Below, piece by piece: positions 1-7,621 of a DNA stretch of 26,223 nt. Position 1 is the first letter of the stretch; each line of letters opens with the position of its first letter. This DNA comes from JAKVJE01 sp047722305 (GTDB lineage Bacteria > Actinomycetota > Actinomycetes > Actinomycetales > Microbacteriaceae): contig JBDNYM010000032.1 of NCBI GenBank assembly GCA_047722305.1, positions 1-26,223 of the forward strand, given 5' to 3'. The notes under the pieces were generated by a model, which did not search any database, was not told where the DNA came from, and saw nothing but the letters and a program-made list of their open reading frames with translations. The translations under genes and the position numbers were made by a program.

Positions 1-800
1 CCGCCCGCCCCCGCTCCCGGCGCGAGTCGCGCAGCACGCGCAATACGGCCAACATCCTGCGCATCCTCACGTATCTCGGGTCGCAGCGGGGGCCGGCGCC
101 GGCGCAGTCGATCATCAGCGAACTGGGCATCCCCCGGTCCACGGCCTATGAGCTGCTCGACACGCTGTGCCAGTACGGGTATGCGGTGTCGCTGGCGTCG
201 ACCCACCAGTACTCGCTCGGCACCCGCGCCTTCGAACTCAGCTCGGCGTACTCGCGCCAGAAGCCGCTGACCAGGCTGGGGCAGGTGCTGCTGCGCAACC
301 TGGTGGACCGCGTGGGCGAGGCCGCGCACCTGGCCGTGCTGCAGGGGTCGGATGTGGTGTACCTGGTGGAGGAGCGCGCCCCGCACCGCCCGCCGCTGGT
401 CACCGAATCGGGCGTGCGCCTGCCAGCCCATCAGACCGCCAGTGGGCGCGCCATCCTCGCCTGGATGCCGCGGCCGCAGGTGCGGGCGCTGTATCCGCAC
501 GCGAACGACCTGCCGTCGCGCGTCGACGGCCGTTCGCCGGCGAACCTGCGGCAGCTGACCGACATCCTGGCCGAGACGAAGCGGCGCGGGTTCGCCATGG
601 AGGTCGAGGAGGTCACGCCCGGCCTCGCCTCCGTGGTGGTGCCCGTGTTCGGGCAGGAGAACTGGCCGCTGGCGGCACTCGGGATCACGTTCGAGATCCC
701 GCGGCATCCGGACGTGGACCGCACCAGCCGCGACCTCTACCCGCACCTGCGGCGCTTCGCCGGGGAACTGGGGCGGCGGCTGGGGGGCGACGCCCGCTGA
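1..800 (+). CDS. IclR-family transcriptional regulator (5' end outside window)
   Basis: The frame is open from base 3 to the TGA at 798-800 and has no start codon near the window edge, so the N-terminus lies upstream. The first ~60 visible residues form an IclR-type winged helix-turn-helix (ANILRILTYLG, then SIISELGIPRSTAYELLDTL). After it comes the IclR effector-binding domain: AAHLAVLQGSDVVYLVEE, then HQTASGRAILAWM, then GFAMEVEEVTPGLASVVVPVF. Family members bind a small catabolite and repress or activate an adjacent catabolic operon. It converges with the phosphotriesterase-like gene that ends the aconitase X operon, only 15 nt away, so it is the natural candidate regulator of that operon. 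The effector is unknown. Family assignment is firm; the regulatory target is inference. Confidence 0.9.
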   Translation, partial: ARPRSRRESRSTRNTANILRILTYLGSQRGPAPAQSIISELGIPRSTAYELLDTLCQYGYAVSLASTHQYSLGTRAFELSSAYSRQKPLTRLGQVLLRNLVDRVGEAAHLAVLQGSDVVYLVEERAPHRPPLVTESGVRLPAHQTASGRAILAWMPRPQVRALYPHANDLPSRVDGRSPANLRQLTDILAETKRRGFAMEVEEVTPGLASVVVPVFGQENWPLAALGITFEIPRHPDVDRTSRDLYPHLRRFAGELGRRLGGDAR

Positions 801-815
801 AGCGGACGGGTGCCG

Positions 816-1832
816 TCAGCCCCGGAGCAGCCGCAGCATATTGCCGGAGAGCTGACGATCGATCTCCTCGGGCGCCACACCCCGCTCCCGGAGCAGGCCC
901 GGCAGATCTCTGGGCACGTGGCCGTATCCCGCTCCGCCCCAGCGCCGCAGCTGGGTCTTCTCGCAGACGTCCTGCGAGTGGACCAGGCGATCGCCCCATC
1001 CCCGTTCGATCAGCTCAGCCACGGTCGCGGCCCGCTCCCGATCCGCGGGCATCGCTCCGTCCCCGTAGTCGTAGTCGTCGCCCCAGATGTCGAATCCCGC
1101 CAGGCACCCGCGCCGCAGCAGGGCCTCGAGCGCGTCCAGCTGCCGACCGGCCGTCACGTCGCAGTGGCAGAGCACCGTGCGCTCGAGATCGCCGCCGTTC
1201 TCCTCGACGATGTCCAAGGCCTGGGCCCCCTGCGGATGCCAGGGGTGGAGGTGCACGTAGAGCGGCGCCCCGGTCTCCCGCTGTGCGATGGCCGCCCCGG
1301 CCAGGGAACGCTGCTCGGCGGCGGTGATGGGCGCCCCGGTGCCGATCTCCCCGATGACGGCCGGCGGTCGCTCGGAGTCGAATCGTCGCAGGATGCGGTC
1401 GGCGAACCACGCGGTCGGAGCATCGCCGTGGCGGGACGACCAGGCTGCGTCGATGTAGAGGCCGCAGCCGGTGACAATGTCGATCCCGGTGCGCTCGCTC
1501 ACCCGCGCCAGCAGCCCCGGAGCGCCGCCGAGCTCATCTGGGGTCACATCCACCAGCAGGCCGTCCGGGGGCAGGGCGCCCAGCTCCTGCTCGGCGATCC
1601 GTGGGTCGGAGAGAACGATGTTGTCGGGGCAGGCGAACGGGTTGGCGCGCACGCGCGCGGCATTGTCCGCCGTCACAGTCTGCGCTCCGAGTTCCGCGTA
1701 CACCGGGCTATCGGTATCCGTCCAGCAGCGGATGTCGATGAACACGTGCTCGTGGGCCAGCACGTAGGCGTAGTCGTCGTGGATCGGCTCGCCCAGCACG
1801 GTCAGCGGACGACGACCTCTGGCGAATGGCAC
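816..1832 (-). CDS. PHP/phosphotriesterase-like metal-dependent hydrolase (possible lactonase)
   Basis: This 338-residue TIM-barrel hydrolase is of the phosphotriesterase/PHP family. The binuclear metal ligands are visible: HEH at residues 27-29, His194 (LYVH), His223 (LCHCD) and Asp288 (HSQD). The bridging residue is Glu162 in VIGEIGTG, where true phosphotriesterases have a carbamylated Lys. The same Glu occurs in E. coli PHP, so this belongs to the PHP branch, whose natural substrates are poorly known and in relatives include lactones. It starts with GTG, 7 nt after the ATPase gene, and is the last gene of the leftward operon that starts with aconitase X. Opening a lactone or ester of the imported substrate is a reasonable role but is inferred. 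There is no recognisable strong ribosome binding site, so coupling to the ATPase gene is likely. Confidence 0.85.
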   Translation of the reverse strand: MPFARGRRPLTVLGEPIHDDYAYVLAHEHVFIDIRCWTDTDSPVYAELGAQTVTADNAARVRANPFACPDNIVLSDPRIAEQELGALPPDGLLVDVTPDELGGAPGLLARVSERTGIDIVTGCGLYIDAAWSSRHGDAPTAWFADRILRRFDSERPPAVIGEIGTGAPITAAEQRSLAGAAIAQRETGAPLYVHLHPWHPQGAQALDIVEENGGDLERTVLCHCDVTAGRQLDALEALLRRGCLAGFDIWGDDYDYGDGAMPADRERAATVAELIERGWGDRLVHSQDVCEKTQLRRWGGAGYGHVPRDLPGLLRERGVAPEEIDRQLSGNMLRLLRG

Positions 1833-1839
1833 GCCGGTC

Positions 1840-2631
1840 TCACCCGTTCGAGTGCAGCAGGTGCGTGGCGCGGCGTTTGTAGTCGAGGAACTTCTCGGTC
1901 AGGCGGGTCTCGCCGGTCCGCTGCTCGCCGAGGTCGACGTCGATGATCTCGCGCACCCGGCCGGGCCGGGCGGACATCACGATGACGCGGTTGGCCAGCA
2001 GGATGGCCTCCTCCACGTCGTGGGTGACCATAATGACCGTCTTGGGCGAGTCGGCCCAGATCTTGAGCAGCAGGTCCTGCATGGTCTCGCGGGTCTGCAT
2101 GTCGAGGGCGCCGAAGGGCTCGTCGAGCAGCAGCACCTCGGGGTCGTTGGCGAGCGCGCGGGCAAGGGCGACGCGCTGCTGCATGCCGCCGGACAGCGCG
2201 GTCGTGTACGAGTCCTCGAAGCCGTGCAGCCCGACCAGTTCGATGAATCGCTGCGCCGTCTTGCGGGCGTCCCTGCGGGAGCGCCCCTTCTGCCGTAGCC
2301 CGAACGCGATGTTGTCGAGCACGCTCAGCCAGGGGAAGAGCGTGTACGCCTGGAAGACCATGCCCCGGTCGGGCCCGGGTCCGTCGACCGGCGTGCCGGC
2401 GATGGTGACACTGCCGGTGCTGGCGGTCTCCAGGCCGGCGATGATGCGCAGCAGCGTCGACTTGCCGCAGCCGGAGGTGCCGAGCAGGGTGACGAACTCC
2501 TGCGGCTCGATCTCGAGGTTGATGTGGTCGAGGGCCTGCACCTCCCCGCGGGAGGTGGTGAAGACCTTGGAGACGTCCGAGATCAGCATCCGCTGGTCGG
2601 TGCGCGACAGGGTCGCGGTCGTGGCGGTCAT
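1840..2631 (-). CDS. NitT/TauT-type ABC transporter ATPase (copy 1)
   Basis: This is the ATP-hydrolysing subunit of an importer of the nitrate/sulfonate/taurine family (SsuB/TauB/NrtD-like). It has Walker A GTSGCGKST, a Q-loop (VFQ), signature LSGGMQQR, Walker B VLLLDEPFGALD and the switch His in VTHDVEEA. I chose the ATG at 2631 because AGAAAGG lies 9 nt upstream. Another in-frame ATG at 2640 overlaps the permease stop as ATGA but has the AGAAAGG directly adjacent, too close to work well. The gene follows its permease and precedes the phosphotriesterase-like gene. The family also moves non-sulfonate compounds, so the substrate cannot be read from this subunit. Confidence 0.92.
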   Translation of the reverse strand: MTATTATLSRTDQRMLISDVSKVFTTSRGEVQALDHINLEIEPQEFVTLLGTSGCGKSTLLRIIAGLETASTGSVTIAGTPVDGPGPDRGMVFQAYTLFPWLSVLDNIAFGLRQKGRSRRDARKTAQRFIELVGLHGFEDSYTTALSGGMQQRVALARALANDPEVLLLDEPFGALDMQTRETMQDLLLKIWADSPKTVIMVTHDVEEAILLANRVIVMSARPGRVREIIDVDLGEQRTGETRLTEKFLDYKRRATHLLHSNG

Positions 2632-2636
2632 GGCGG

Positions 2637-3503
2637 TCATCCTTTCTGCTGGTTGTTCCACGGGAACACGACCCGGTTGACGAAGATGAGGACGTAGTCG
2701 ACGATCAGACCGATCAGCCCCAGTACGAGGATCGAGAAGAAGATGCGGTCAACGGCGACGGTGCGCTGCGCCTGCAGGATGGTGAAGCCGATGCCGGAGC
2801 TGGCACCCACGATCTCGGCCACGATCACGTAGGTCCACGCCCAACCGAGCACGATGCGCATCGTGTCGACGATGTCGGGCCAGGTGCGCGGCAGGATGAT
2901 CTTCCACAGCACGTTGGCCCGGTTGGTTCCCAGCGTGTATGAGGCTTCGACCAGCGGCAGGCTGACTGAGCGGATGTTGTTGGCGATCATGAGTACGAGC
3001 TGCGGCAGGCTGCCGAGGATGATGATGGCGATCTTCTCGGACTCGTCGATGCCGATCCACAGAATGAACAGCGGAATGAATGCCGATGCCGGCATATAGC
3101 GCACGAACGAGAACAGCGGCTGCAGGAACGACGACACCGGCGCATACGTGCCGATGAGGATGCCGAGCGGCAGCGACACCACCGCGGCGATGACGAACCC
3201 GGCCATGACCCGGAACACGGTGGCCCAGATATCGCCCAGGAACCCGCCTTTCAGCATCTCGACCCCGGCGGCGAGCGTCGCACCCGGGGTGGGCACGAAC
3301 ATGGGGTCGACGATGCCGGTGTAGGTGACGAGGGCCCAGATCCCGATGAGCAGCGCGAAACTCGCCACCGAGAGGATGAGCCCGTTGCGGGCGCTGATCC
3401 GCCCTTTGGGGGTGAAGGCGTCGCGCAGGCGATGGCGCCCCGAGGGCTGATCCGCGCCCGGCGCGCCCTCGGCGGGTCTCGCGACGATGGTCGATTCACT
3501 CAT
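2637..3503 (-). CDS. NitT/TauT-type ABC transporter permease (copy 1)
   Basis: This is an integral membrane subunit (about 288 residues, roughly six hydrophobic segments) of a binding-protein-dependent importer in the SsuC/TauC family. The cytoplasmic EAA loop is visible as EASYTLGTNRANVLWKIILP, the contact site for the ATPase. The ATG at 3503 has AGGAG 12 nt upstream. A TTG at 3515 would sit directly on that site and is less likely. The TGA at 2637-2639 overlaps an ATG of the ATPase reading frame. The gene lies 142 nt downstream of its binding-protein gene, with a strong hairpin in between. The N-terminal ~35 residues are hydrophilic and variable. Confidence 0.92.
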   Translation of the reverse strand: MSESTIVARPAEGAPGADQPSGRHRLRDAFTPKGRISARNGLILSVASFALLIGIWALVTYTGIVDPMFVPTPGATLAAGVEMLKGGFLGDIWATVFRVMAGFVIAAVVSLPLGILIGTYAPVSSFLQPLFSFVRYMPASAFIPLFILWIGIDESEKIAIIILGSLPQLVLMIANNIRSVSLPLVEASYTLGTNRANVLWKIILPRTWPDIVDTMRIVLGWAWTYVIVAEIVGASSGIGFTILQAQRTVAVDRIFFSILVLGLIGLIVDYVLIFVNRVVFPWNNQQKG

Positions 3504-3570
3504 GTGTGTTCCCAACTCCTCTCGGGCCGCCCATCGGGGCGGGGCGCCGTACTGGGCGACGCCCCGCCCC

Positions 3571-3599
3571 GGGACCGGTGGATGTGCTCCGCCGGTCCC
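3571..3599 (-). terminator. Intra-operon stem-loop between binding-protein and permease genes
   Basis: An 11-bp stem (GGGACCGGTGG pairing CCGCCGGTCCC, one G-U pair when transcribed) closes a 7-nt loop. It lies in the 142-nt space after the binding-protein stop and before the permease start. There is no T-run, so full termination is unlikely. In transporter operons such hairpins commonly protect the upstream binding-protein mRNA or partly terminate, giving more binding protein than membrane subunits. The structure is seen in the sequence; the role is inference. Confidence 0.45.
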
Positions 3600-3645
3600 C
3601 GGTGGCTCCGACTCTGCTCTGCCGGCAGTCAGTTCGTGCCGGGTG

Positions 3646-4659
3646 CTACTTCACGAAGGACGAATCGAGCAGGGCATCGATGTCGGCCTTCTTGGTGGTG
3701 ATCTTGGTGTCGACCCACAGCTGGTTGGCGTAGTTGGCGGTCTTCACCAGTTGGCCGGGCTTGTCTTTGGTGCCGAAAAGATCTTTGTTCTGCGCCTTGG
3801 TGTAGAACTTGATGCCGGTCAGTTCGGATTTCAGCTCATCGGCCGACGAACCGGACACCTTGGCCATGATCTTCAGCGCGTCGGATTCGTTCGACTTCAG
3901 GTAGTTGATGGCGTCGAACCAGCCGTCCACGATCGCCTGCGTCGACTTCGGGTACTTCTGGATGAAGTCGCGGCTGAGGCCGAGGGTGTCGACGATCACG
4001 CCGGGCGCCTCGGTGGAGTCCATGAGCACGTGGCCGAAGGAGGTCGCCTTGGCCTTGGTGAGCCAGGGCTCCCAGGTCATGGCCGCATCCACCTTGCCGG
4101 CGGCGAAGGCGCTGCCCGCATCACCCGATGACATGTTCTCCACGGTCATGTCGGAGAGCTTCATGTGGTGCTGCTGCAGCTCGTAGTTGAACCAGAAGAA
4201 GCTCGCCCCACCGGTGGTGTCGAGGGCGACGGTCTTCCCTTTGAGGTCGGAGAAGGAGGTGATGTCCTTCTTGGCGACCAGCCCGTCCCCGCCGTAGGAG
4301 GTGTCGAGCGCCAGCGGCACCGAGATCTTCGCGCCGCTGGAGGCGGTGACCACCTGGGTGTCGATCGTGGTGGCCACGCCCTGGATCTTGTTCGAGATGA
4401 GGGCGGCACGAGAATCGGACTTCGACTCGATGTCGCTGATCTTGACGTTCACACCGTGCTTCTTGAAGAAGCCCTTCTGCACCGCGAGGTCGAGAGGGTA
4501 GAACCCGATCCAGGACGAGTGCGCGATCGTCACAGTCCCGCTGTACTTGCCGTTCGACGACGAGCTGGAACCGCCGGACGCGCAACCGGACAGGGCGATC
4601 GTCCCGGCTGTCAGCAGGGCGAGGGCGCCGAGCAGGCGCCGCATCTGTTTCCTTCTCAC
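3646..4659 (-). CDS. NitT/TauT-type ABC substrate-binding lipoprotein (copy 1)
   Basis: This 337-residue extracytoplasmic solute-binding protein has a basic N-terminus, a hydrophobic stretch (LLGALALLTAGTIAL) and lipobox LSGC, followed by a Ser/Gly linker, so it is a membrane-anchored lipoprotein. The mature part resembles SsuA/TauA/NMT1-like proteins: VTIAHSSWIGFYPLDLAVQKGFFKKHGV, DLKGKTVALDTTGGASFFWF, and AAMTWEPWLTKAK. The GTG at 4659 has AAGGAG 7 nt upstream and forms a GTGA overlap with the dehydrogenase stop. The ATG at 4644, with AAGGA before it, is an alternative that keeps the signal peptide. The family recognises small anions such as sulfonates, nitrate, carboxylates or pyrimidine precursors. 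Its place directly after three enzymes suggests that it captures their substrate. Confidence 0.9.
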   Translation of the reverse strand: MRRKQMRRLLGALALLTAGTIALSGCASGGSSSSSNGKYSGTVTIAHSSWIGFYPLDLAVQKGFFKKHGVNVKISDIESKSDSRAALISNKIQGVATTIDTQVVTASSGAKISVPLALDTSYGGDGLVAKKDITSFSDLKGKTVALDTTGGASFFWFNYELQQHHMKLSDMTVENMSSGDAGSAFAAGKVDAAMTWEPWLTKAKATSFGHVLMDSTEAPGVIVDTLGLSRDFIQKYPKSTQAIVDGWFDAINYLKSNESDALKIMAKVSGSSADELKSELTGIKFYTKAQNKDLFGTKDKPGQLVKTANYANQLWVDTKITTKKADIDALLDSSFVK

Positions 4660-5756
4660 TTGCGTGCTCCTTCTTCAAGGTGTCGAACCGGGGGCTCCGG
4701 TCCGCTGATATCAACTCGGGCGGCGGGCAGCCGCTCGGCGTTGACGCAGTCTGCAGGTCGACGACCGGCGAGCAGGTCGACGAGGTTGGCGACCGCACGC
4801 GTCCGCAGCTCCTCCAAGGATTCGACGGAGGCGTACGAGACGTGCGGGGTGACGGTGGCATGCGGGGCAGAGAAGATCCCCTCCGAGTAGTCCGGCGGCT
4901 CATGCTCGATCACGTCGAGCACCGCCGCGGCGAGGTACCCCGCCTGCAGCGCCTCGATCAGGGCGCCCTCGTCGAGGATCGCGCCGCGGGAGGTGTTGAC
5001 CAGCAGCGCCTCGGACGAGAGGCGCCGCAGCTCCGGTGCCCCGATCAGGCCCCGGGTCTGCTCGGTGAGGTTGACGTGCACGGACACGACATCCGCCCGC
5101 AGGAAGCCCTCCTCGAACTCGACCCACTCGACGCCGTGCCGGGCCATCTCGTCCGGCCCGACGTTCGGGTCGTGGGCGATCACGCGCATCCCGAGCCCGA
5201 CGGCCCGCTCAGCCACACAGCTGCCGATGCGGCCGTAGCCGACCAGGTACAGCGTCCTCCCGGCCACCCGGCGTGGCAGGACGGGGTAGGCCTGCACGCC
5301 CCATGGCACCGTACGAGAGGCCGGTCGCAGCGGTTTGAAGTGCTCGAGGATGGCGGTGACCACATACTGGGCGAGGTCCTCGCGGCAGTACCCCTGCACG
5401 TTGCAGACCGGAATATCTGCGCGGGTGGCGGCGTCGAGATCGACGCGGTCGTAGCCGCCGCCCATCACCGCGATGCCGCGGCAGGACCGCAGCCCGGCGA
5501 GGGTGCGGGCCGGCAGCGGTGCGTACACCTGAGCCAGCACGCCGTCCACAGCCTGGAGATTGGCCAGTCGGCTCGCACCGTCGTAGCCGGTCTTCAGGAT
5601 GGTGACGCCGGGCAGGCGGTCGAGCAGCAGCTGTCGTTCCAGGTCGACATCGGCCCACTCCTCGTCAGATATCCAGATCACCGGACCGTCGCCGCGAGCC
5701 AGGACCTCGACCCCGTCCACCGCGCCAGCTGCGCCGGCAACACCAGCGGCACTCAC
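4656..5756 (-). CDS. D-isomer-specific 2-hydroxyacid dehydrogenase (NAD-dependent)
   Basis: This is a 366-residue enzyme of the D-3-phosphoglycerate-dehydrogenase/CtBP type, interconverting a 2-hydroxyacid and a 2-oxoacid. The Rossmann motif is GYGRIG (residues 173-178), followed by an acidic residue in AHDPN that favours NAD. The catalytic triad is visible: Arg257 in NTSRGAI, Glu286 in EHEPP, and His305 in TPHVSYAS. The start is GTG at 5756, overlapping the stop of the aconitase X small subunit as GTGA; no good Shine-Dalgarno is present, so translational coupling is expected. The open frame runs further upstream only as a shadow of the small-subunit gene. Relatives include (S)-sulfolactate dehydrogenase SlcC as well as glycerate and phosphoglycerate dehydrogenases; the substrate here is not determined. 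Its place next to aconitase X suggests that it acts on the product or precursor of the dehydration. Confidence 0.88.
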   Translation of the reverse strand: MSAAGVAGAAGAVDGVEVLARGDGPVIWISDEEWADVDLERQLLLDRLPGVTILKTGYDGASRLANLQAVDGVLAQVYAPLPARTLAGLRSCRGIAVMGGGYDRVDLDAATRADIPVCNVQGYCREDLAQYVVTAILEHFKPLRPASRTVPWGVQAYPVLPRRVAGRTLYLVGYGRIGSCVAERAVGLGMRVIAHDPNVGPDEMARHGVEWVEFEEGFLRADVVSVHVNLTEQTRGLIGAPELRRLSSEALLVNTSRGAILDEGALIEALQAGYLAAAVLDVIEHEPPDYSEGIFSAPHATVTPHVSYASVESLEELRTRAVANLVDLLAGRRPADCVNAERLPAARVDISGPEPPVRHLEEGARK

Positions 5757-6187
5757 CGGAACGACCGCCCCGCCGGCACCGACGCCGCCTCCACCGCGAT
5801 CGAACCGGTATCGGCGTCCACCACCGCGGGCATGCCGCTGCGGGCATGCTCGTAGAAGGCCGCATCCACCCGGTCGACCATCGGGATCTCCAGGATGATC
5901 GCGCTGGCGACCAGCGTGGTGTCCGGGTTCTGGATCACGAGCGCTTTCGGGGCGTTGCCGGCCTTCTGCAACTGGAAGAGCCCGTCGGCCTGCACGACCG
6001 ATGACCCCTTGCCGTTCGGGAACACCAGCACCTTGCCGGCGATACTGGTGCCGTACAGCTCGTGGCCGTCCTCGATGACCTTGCCGGTGGGCGGGTCGAC
6101 CAGGTAGAAGCACATGTCGTCGGAGGTGACGAGCAGCTCGCCCTCGCCACGCCCCTCGCTGATCTTGTGGCAGTTGAACTCGCTCAT
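5753..6187 (-). CDS. Aconitase X small subunit (swivel domain, DUF126)
   Basis: This 144-residue protein is the swivel-domain subunit of a two-protein aconitase X enzyme. Recognisable features are the N-terminal CHKISEGRGEGELLVTSDDMCFYLVDPPTGKVIE, the central GTSIAGKVLVFPNGKGSS loop (Ser62/Ser63, the region that supplies the conserved active-site serine in this family), and ALVIQNPDTTLVASAIILEIPMVD. The ATG at 6187 overlaps the large-subunit stop (ATGA) and has AGGAGG 7 nt upstream, so the two subunits are made together. In single-chain family members this domain is fused to the catalytic part. Characterised family activities are cis-3-hydroxy-L-proline dehydratase in bacteria and mevalonate-5-phosphate dehydratase in archaea. 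The neighbours here match neither pathway clearly. Confidence 0.9.
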   Translation of the reverse strand: MSEFNCHKISEGRGEGELLVTSDDMCFYLVDPPTGKVIEDGHELYGTSIAGKVLVFPNGKGSSVVQADGLFQLQKAGNAPKALVIQNPDTTLVASAIILEIPMVDRVDAAFYEHARSGMPAVVDADTGSIAVEAASVPAGRSFR

Positions 6188-7422
6188 CGGGCGACCTCCT
6201 GGAGGCGGGTGCGGGCGGATGGGGAGACCTCGCCGTCGAGCGCGCCCTGCACAGCGTTCTCCAGCTCGGTGATGACGAAGTCCATGTCGCGGCGCTTCGT
6301 GTAGTAGGCGCACTTGGGCGACTCGGTCACCCCGCGCTTGCCGTACAGGAACTCCCAACAGGGCTGATCCATGCAGGTGTTGGAGAAGATCTCGCCGCCC
6401 GCCTGCTGGATGTCGGCCAGGTAGCCCATCTCGCGGGCCAGGTCGTAGGTCAGCGACGAGGTCATCGCGAACAAGGGCACCGTGAGCTTGCGCCCGCGCA
6501 CCATGTCGGCGATGGTCGTGATCTGGTCGATGGTCAGGTGCGGGCAGCCGAACAGGGCGAAGTCGATCTTGCCGTACGGGGCGGTGAGGCGAGCGCGCAT
6601 CCCATCCAGGTCCGCCTGGGTGATGACCACCGTCTCGTAATCGGTGCGGCCGCCGAAGGCCTCTTCCCGGGTGCGGGCGTCGGGGGTGAAGCCGACGATG
6701 TGGTACAGCGCCACGTTGCCGCCCGTGTTCAGCTGGGCGCCAAGGTTCATCAGCGCCTCCTTCGACGGGTGCTGCAGCCCCTCGAAGACGGGGATCTTGA
6801 AACCAATCACGCTGGGGACGAAATAGCCGAGCAGCTGGTAGTCGAAGTCGTCATCCATGTCGGCCTGCACCTCCACGAGCACCTCGCCGTACCTGTTCTC
6901 GTCCAGCAGGTAGCCGTAGTAGGGGGTCACGCCGGTGACCGCCGCGCACAAGGCGCTCTGCGCAGACTCACGATTCGTGCGCGCTCCGTACACCGAGTTC
7001 ACGAACGGTGTCGCGCTCGATTCGGAGAACGAGATCACCTCGCGGTAGCGGGGCACGTTGCGCTCCAGGTACGGCGTGCAGTCGTAGGTCATGATGGCGC
7101 CGATCTTCGTGTAGGCGTCATGGGTGCGATGGACGATCTCCTCGTCCTCCGGCCGCAGCGTGGTCACCTTGCTCAGCTGCTCCCAGTTGAAGCTCGGGTT
7201 CACCGTCGGGCGCACCCGGCAGGTGGCGCCGCCGCTGACCAGCTTCTCGACGAACCACAGATCCGCCTCCTGGTTGCTCAGCGCGACGTGCGTACGCGTC
7301 ACCGGCACCATGTAGGGTGCGTCCATGGCCTCGCCGATAGCCGCCTGGATCTTCATGGCAGTCGCGGTGCCGACGCCGTAGTCGCCGTCGAGCATCCGCT
7401 GCTCTTCCTCCGTCAGCCGCAT
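6184..7422 (-). CDS. Aconitase X large (catalytic) subunit
   Basis: This 412-residue protein of the DUF521/aconitase X catalytic family is an iron-sulfur hydro-lyase. Landmarks are LTEEEQRMLDGDYG at the N-terminus, THVALSNQEADLWFVEKLVSGG, TYDCTPY (Cys115), SESSATPFVNSVYGARTNRES, FGCPHLTIDQI (Cys293) and NTCMDQPCW (Cys350, Cys355). Cys115, Cys293 and one of the last pair are the likely cluster ligands, by analogy with the family. The ATG at 7422 has GAGGAGG 5 nt upstream; the longer open frame is not needed. It is the first gene of a seven-gene leftward operon. Known bacterial members dehydrate cis-3-hydroxy-L-proline and sit beside a pyrroline-2-carboxylate reductase. No such reductase is present here, so a different substrate is plausible. 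Confidence 0.9.
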   Translation of the reverse strand: MRLTEEEQRMLDGDYGVGTATAMKIQAAIGEAMDAPYMVPVTRTHVALSNQEADLWFVEKLVSGGATCRVRPTVNPSFNWEQLSKVTTLRPEDEEIVHRTHDAYTKIGAIMTYDCTPYLERNVPRYREVISFSESSATPFVNSVYGARTNRESAQSALCAAVTGVTPYYGYLLDENRYGEVLVEVQADMDDDFDYQLLGYFVPSVIGFKIPVFEGLQHPSKEALMNLGAQLNTGGNVALYHIVGFTPDARTREEAFGGRTDYETVVITQADLDGMRARLTAPYGKIDFALFGCPHLTIDQITTIADMVRGRKLTVPLFAMTSSLTYDLAREMGYLADIQQAGGEIFSNTCMDQPCWEFLYGKRGVTESPKCAYYTKRRDMDFVITELENAVQGALDGEVSPSARTRLQEVAR

Positions 7423-7558
7423 TCCGACCTCCTCACTCTGTCCCGCTCGTCCGCCGGTCCTTGAGGGAGCCGGCGGGCAGGACGATCGCGTCCGAGTTGC
7501 TGATGAATACAGGTTGGCCCCCGGGATGCGGGACCACCGCACCCGAGGGCCGGGAACC

Positions 7559-7575
7559 TTCCGAAATACCGGATA
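7559..7575. promoter_or_regulatory. Candidate operator upstream of the aconitase X operon
   Basis: TTCCGAAATACCGGATA contains TCCG and CGGA arms 6 nt apart, about 140 nt upstream of the aconitase X large-subunit ATG. IclR-type regulators often bind short dyads with TTCC/GGAA arms. A related dyad occurs before the HisD-like gene at 11844-11855. I found no convincing -35/-10 pair here, so this is a weak call. Confidence 0.2.
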
Positions 7576-7579
7576 GGTA

Positions 7580-7621
7580 ACACCACGCGCACAAGGCCGA
7601 AATATTGGGCCGTCGCGGTGT
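7580..7621 (-). terminator. Hairpin terminator candidate at the end of the second ABC operon
   Basis: The hairpin starts directly after the stop codon of the second ATPase (7622-7624). ACACCACGCG (7580-7589) pairs with CGCGGTGT (7614-7621) with one bulged base. An inner GGCC/GGCC pair closes a loop containing AAATATT. No T-run follows on the minus strand. It separates the operon at 7622-13643 from the aconitase X operon. Confidence 0.4.

Noticed and set aside
167..1946. Long open frames antisense or shifted to the IclR and phosphotriesterase-like genes
   Set aside because: Arg/Ala/Pro-rich translations without any domain; typical high-GC shadows of the real genes, which have full motif sets.
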